In this document: piece by piece, positions 7,227 to 9,659 of the stretch
Layout: the number at the start of each line of letters is the position of its first letter
Numbering within the stretch: the stretch's first letter is position 1
Assembly (NCBI GenBank): GCA_016840305.1
Contig: JAEOSP010000159.1
Span: forward strand, 1 to 9,659
Source of the DNA: Candidatus Hodarchaeota archaeon
GTDB lineage: Archaea > Asgardarchaeota > Heimdallarchaeia > Hodarchaeales > Hodarchaeaceae
DNA length: 9,659 bases
Direction of reading: 5' to 3'
Notes under the pieces: model-generated
Database searches by the model: none
Told to the model about the DNA's origin: nothing
Seen by the model: only the letters and a program-made list of their open reading frames with translations
Position numbers and translations under genes: made by a program

Positions 7227-7682
7227 ATGTGTCTGGGCTGCACAGGTTTTTACTCAGGAATTCTGATCGGAATTTTATTAACCTTCATTAGCGGGCTCTA
7301 TCAGTTGAATTGGGAAGTATTAGTGACTCTAGCAGTTCTAATGTTTTTTCCGACTCTACTAAGATTACTAAAGGTTAGGCCTTTTAATTCAAAACTACGA
7401 GTATTTAGATTAATTTTTCGATGGTTATTAGGTTTTGGAGTTGCAGTGGGATTATTTTCTATATTTAATGCCCCGAATAGTATTATTGGGTTAATACAGG
7501 TTGTTTTAGGAGTAGGTCTTTATTCTTTAATTAGCTACAGGAGAATCAAATCAGGGAATTTTTGGTTGGAGTGCCAAGAGTGTTCGTTCAATCCCTCGCC
7601 TGATTGTCCTGGTCTTTCTCCTTTTTATTTACCAAAAAAGTTTTCAAATAATGAGAAATTAGAAAAATCGAATATTAATTAG
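7227..7682 (+). CDS. Small four-helix membrane protein with cysteine pairs (DUF2085-like)
   Basis: 151 residues from the ATG at 7227. Hydrophobic segments at about 8-25, 30-48, 62-80 and 85-104 predict four membrane helices. MCLGCTGFYSG at the very N-terminus recalls the C-x2-C-TG-Y-G signature of DUF2085-type membrane proteins, whose function is unknown. After the last helix a short tail carries C116-x2-C119 and C127 (CQEC, DCPG), so two cysteine clusters could face the same side and bind a metal, but this is inference. The start is doubtful: there is no clear ribosome site, and the frame continues upstream through a His/Cys-rich stretch to a TGA at 7164. It sits between the hydroxyacid dehydrogenase and methyltransferase genes in one operon and might interact with the reductive dehalogenase upstream. 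It is not a recognisable RdhB. Confidence 0.6.
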   Translation: MCLGCTGFYSGILIGILLTFISGLYQLNWEVLVTLAVLMFFPTLLRLLKVRPFNSKLRVFRLIFRWLLGFGVAVGLFSIFNAPNSIIGLIQVVLGVGLYSLISYRRIKSGNFWLECQECSFNPSPDCPGLSPFYLPKKFSNNEKLEKSNIN

Positions 7683-7698
7683 AAAATTGAGCTTATAT

Positions 7699-7703
7699 GG
7701 GAG
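7699..7703 (+). promoter_or_regulatory. Shine-Dalgarno site of the methyltransferase gene
   Basis: GGGAG, 7 nt before the ATG at 7711. It is a strong site within a 28-nt gap, consistent with translation from a polycistronic message. Confidence 0.65.
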
Positions 7704-7710
7704 AATCTAG

Positions 7711-8415
7711 ATGACAGATCCATTAAAAGATATAGTTTCTTTATTTTTCCGATTAATTCAACTTGCTCTCTTCATTTTTATACTGATTTTTCTCATCTTA
7801 ATTATATCAAAGATAAATCGTGGGGTATTCAAGCATTTCTACAAGAAAGATATTCCTAGACCAGCTGTTGTGGGACATATTCTCAATAGTCGTATTCGGA
7901 AAGTAATGCAACCTCCAAAATCAATTATTGACGCTCTTGATGTTAAAGAAGGTATGAATATATTAGAAATCGGTGCTGGTGGGGAAACTTTCACTTTGGA
8001 AGCTGCAAGAAGAACTAGATCTGGAACTGTTTATGCTACAGATGTAAGTGATAGAATGTTGAATGTTCTTAAATCAAATGTAAGGAAATCTAAACTAAGT
8101 AATATTAAGATTGAATATGCTGACGTGAACGCATTACATTACGAAGATAATACTTTTGATCGTGTATTTATGGTTACAGTAACAGGAGAATTGCATGATA
8201 AGATCCAGGCCTTTAGAGAAATCAATCGTATTCTCAAACCACACGGAAAACTAACGGTTGGAGAATTTTTCATTGACGCAGATTATCCTCTTCAACGTTC
8301 AGTGAAAAAATGGGCGACCCAAGCAGGGTTGAAGTATCTGAAATCCAGGCAAAGGATTATTCACTATACGATGTCCTTTGAAAAATTAGTAACAAACGAG
8401 CGACTCGCAAAATAG
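7711..8415 (+). CDS. Membrane-anchored class I SAM-dependent methyltransferase
   Basis: 234 residues. A single hydrophobic helix (about 11-33) followed by basic residues anchors the N-terminus, with the catalytic domain probably on the cytosolic side. The domain is a UbiE/Methyltransf_11-type Rossmann fold. Motif I is LEIGAGGE (85-92), the acidic ribose-binding residue is D111 (YATDVS), the adenine-side acid is D138 (YADVNAL), and FDRVFM (149-154) begins motif IV. A linker with RIRKVMQPP (61-69) precedes the SAM domain, a form I recall from bacterial and archaeal relatives of unknown substrate. A membrane anchor suggests a lipid, quinone-like or other membrane substrate, but this is inference. 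It is the last gene of the rdhA operon; its stop is 35 nt from the stop of the convergent nitroreductase gene, with no clear terminator hairpin between. Confidence 0.83.
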   Translation: MTDPLKDIVSLFFRLIQLALFIFILIFLILIISKINRGVFKHFYKKDIPRPAVVGHILNSRIRKVMQPPKSIIDALDVKEGMNILEIGAGGETFTLEAARRTRSGTVYATDVSDRMLNVLKSNVRKSKLSNIKIEYADVNALHYEDNTFDRVFMVTVTGELHDKIQAFREINRILKPHGKLTVGEFFIDADYPLQRSVKKWATQAGLKYLKSRQRIIHYTMSFEKLVTNERLAK

Positions 8416-8450
8416 AAATATTTTCGGTTCTTAAAACTGTAATTTATGCT

Positions 8451-8972
8451 TCAGTAGGTTTCGTGATGGACAAATTCATCGATCTCACGTCTCGGACGAG
8501 GGGGAGGATCTTTAGCTGCTCTTCCAATAGGTATAATGGCAAGAGGACGTACATTTACAGGTAAATTTAAGATTCTTGAAACCACTTTTTCATCAAAAGC
8601 ACCAACCCACACTGTGCCATAATTAAGGGCAGTTGCCATGAGAAGAATATTCTGAGTTGCTGCTGCTACGTCTTGAATGGCATATAATTTTGCTCCTCTT
8701 TCTCCATAACGAGCACTTGAACGATCGAGATTCGCGCAAATAACGAATACAACTGGAACCTGTCCAATGAATTTTTGTCCATAAGCTCCCTCGATGAGTT
8801 TTTCTTTTTGTTCTATTGATTTAACAATAACAATTTCTAGAGGTTGCTTATTTCCTGCAGATGGAGCCCATCTTGCGGCCTCTAATAGTGTGTGAATGTC
8901 TTCTTCACTTACAATATCGTTTTTATAAGATCTTATGGACTTTCTTTTCTTAATCAAATTTAGTTGTTCCAT
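8451..8972 (-). CDS. Nitroreductase-family FMN oxidoreductase
   Basis: 173 residues of the nitroreductase superfamily: FMN-dependent, usually dimeric, cytosolic enzymes that use NAD(P)H to reduce nitro groups, quinones, flavins or enones. KKRKSIRSY (8-16) is the N-terminal FMN phosphate motif, and APSAGNKQP (36-44) the second FMN-contact motif. GTVWVGAFDE (119-128) and IIPIGR (146-151) complete the fold, and the C-terminal PRR (160-162) is typical of the short archaeal and clostridial forms. The ATG at 8972 is chosen because GGGGG lies 4 nt upstream and the family motif begins a few residues later. The same frame is open back to 9140 but would then overlap the divergent helicase gene and add a meaningless low-complexity leader. 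It converges on the methyltransferase gene. The physiological substrate is unknown. Confidence 0.9.
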   Translation of the reverse strand: MEQLNLIKKRKSIRSYKNDIVSEEDIHTLLEAARWAPSAGNKQPLEIVIVKSIEQKEKLIEGAYGQKFIGQVPVVFVICANLDRSSARYGERGAKLYAIQDVAAATQNILLMATALNYGTVWVGAFDEKVVSRILNLPVNVRPLAIIPIGRAAKDPPPRPRREIDEFVHHETY

Positions 8973-8976
8973 ATGT

Positions 8977-8981
8977 CCCCC
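8977..8981 (-). promoter_or_regulatory. Shine-Dalgarno site fixing the nitroreductase start
   Basis: The minus strand reads GGGGGACATATG. The G run 4 nt before this ATG selects it over the in-frame upstream ATG at 9140. Confidence 0.5.
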
Positions 8982-9027
8982 AGAAAATCCCTCAATATTA
9001 TAAGTTTGCTCTTTGATGTTATACTTA

Positions 9028-9038
9028 ATTATATAAAG
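9028..9038. promoter_or_regulatory. TATA box in the nitroreductase/helicase divergent region
   Basis: The minus strand carries TTTATATA (9037-9030), a near-ideal archaeal box A, about 60 nt before the nitroreductase ATG. It predicts a start near 9008 and a ~36-nt leader containing the G-rich ribosome site. The plus strand reads TTATATAA at almost the same place, about 55 nt before the helicase ATG, so the element might serve both directions. Confidence 0.5.
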
Positions 9039-9086
9039 AGAAAGCGAAGAGAATAATAAAAAATCCAAATTTGCAGAGCTGTTCTT

Positions 9087-9578
9087 ATGAGAGAATTTCC
9101 TGAAAATCTTAGATTCATCCATCCATGGAGACCATATCAATCTCGAATTTTGGAGGAATTAAACCAATATTTAGAGGATTCTCATCTTCACATTGTCGCT
9201 GCTCCAGGCTCGGGTAAAACGATACTTGGATTAGAGGTAATAATTAAACTTGATAGACCAACCTTAATCTTGGCACCAACGATTGCAATTAAAAATCAAT
9301 GGATAGAAAGATTAGTTACAAATTTTATTCCAAATAAAGAAAAACCGTCTTGGATTTCAGATGATATCAAAGAGCCTCAGTTTTTAACAGTATCAACCTA
9401 TCAGGGATTATATAGTGCCATCCATGGAAAACATGAAAAATATATAGAATCTGAGGAGGAAGAGGAGGAAATTAAGGAAAAAAGATCTCCTCTAAAAAAA
9501 GTTGATGTTATTTCACTTTTAAAGATACAAAAGTTCAGTTCTCACGCATCATCTCCTCTAAAAGTCACCTTAGGGTAA
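9087..9578 (+). pseudogene. Truncated superfamily 2 DEAD/DEAH-type helicase
   Basis: 163 codons that clearly begin an SF2 helicase. HPWRPYQSRILEEL (12-25) is the Q-motif-like N-terminus, AAPGSGKT (38-45) the Walker A box, and PTLILAPTIAIKNQW (58-72) motif Ia. STYQGLYSAI (103-112) matches the next conserved strand. An acidic run (ESEEEEEEIKEK, 121-132) then leads into VDVISLLKIQKF (139-150), where related proteins as I recall continue with the DEAH box. Instead the frame reads SSHASSPLKVTLG and stops at 9578. Motif II and the whole second RecA domain are missing, while relatives are several hundred residues long. No other plus frame downstream encodes a DEAH motif. The product cannot be an active helicase as read. 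The break falls near 9536, where a minus-strand frame enters. Causes could be an insertion, a rearrangement or an assembly join. Confidence 0.75.
9485..9563. repeat. 13-bp direct repeat flanking the helicase break
   Basis: ATCTCCTCTAAAA occurs at 9485-9497 and again at 9551-9563, 66 bp apart and therefore in the same plus-strand frame (both encode SPLK). The copies bracket the point near 9536 where helicase similarity appears to end. They could be microhomology used in a rearrangement, or chance. Confidence 0.5.
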
Positions 9579-9659
9579 ATTTCATCCCTTAGAAGACGTA
9601 AAAACCTCCGAGCAATGAATTGTAAGGTATCTGATTGGTAAATATAAAACTCTTCAAAA
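9542..9659 (-). CDS. C-terminal fragment of an unrecognised gene entering from the right edge
   Basis: 38 codons are open from the window edge to a TGA at 9542-9544 on the minus strand. The residues (ending ..LRDEIYPKVTFRGDDA) have a plausible amphipathic helix, LQFIARRFLRLLRDEI, and a balanced composition, so the frame may be real, although a run this short can occur by chance. No family is recognised. It overlaps the last 37 bp of the truncated helicase frame tail-to-tail. An IS transposase is one possibility, since such genes commonly stop close to the element's end, but no terminal repeat can be seen inside the window. Confidence 0.35.
   Translation of the reverse strand, partial: FEEFYIYQSDTLQFIARRFLRLLRDEIYPKVTFRGDDA

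Noticed and set aside
8973..9140. 56-residue N-terminal extension of the nitroreductase
   Set aside because: It overlaps the divergent helicase start, spans the TATA box and precedes a good ribosome site for the internal ATG at 8972.
1..9659. CRISPR arrays, tRNA or rRNA genes, toxin-antitoxin pairs
   Set aside because: No regularly spaced repeats, tRNA-like elements or typical small gene pairs were seen on either strand.

Overview
This AT-rich window most likely comes from an archaeon. Likely archaeal TATA-type boxes lie upstream of several transcription units, usually combined with short Shine-Dalgarno sites. The gene mix (HerA-NurA pair, Tat-less reductive dehalogenase homolog, malate/lactate-type dehydrogenase, papain-like protein of unknown role) would fit an Asgard-type anaerobe. 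That lineage call is an inference from gene content, not something the sequence proves.

Layout. Positions 1-2192 (minus strand) hold a nurA-herA operon for DNA end resection; herA runs off the left edge. Positions 2193-2567 are non-coding and contain a probable nurA promoter, a purine-rich strand (pyrimidine-rich in the minus transcript) and a 12-bp inverted repeat that overlaps the end of the next gene. Positions 2568-4693 (minus strand) hold a two-gene operon: a papain/BtrH-like protein followed by an LDH2/malate dehydrogenase-family enzyme. A divergent promoter region (4694-4897) separates it from a plus-strand, four-gene unit at 4898-8415. That unit encodes a reductive dehalogenase homolog (RdhA), a D-2-hydroxyacid dehydrogenase-like protein, a small cysteine-containing four-helix membrane protein, and a membrane-anchored SAM-dependent methyltransferase. 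A nitroreductase (8451-8972, minus) converges on this unit. It shares a divergent promoter region with a superfamily 2 helicase (9087-9578, plus) that stops before its DEAH box. A partial minus-strand reading frame comes in from the right edge and overlaps the helicase end.

The most notable points are these. (1) The membrane protein gene at 7125-7682 has one in-frame TGA, and the sequence on both sides reads as protein, including a His/Cys-rich stretch that has no conventional start codon. (2) The reductive dehalogenase has both iron-sulfur motifs but no Tat signal and no recognisable RdhB anchor. It is co-directional with the unusual membrane protein and a dehydrogenase whose usual catalytic Glu position appears to be Tyr. 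(3) The helicase is truncated at a junction flanked by a 13-bp direct repeat, which looks like a rearrangement, an insertion-sequence edge or an assembly join. How the four genes of the central unit cooperate cannot be read from the sequence. A cytosolic, corrinoid-dependent redox function is the conservative reading.
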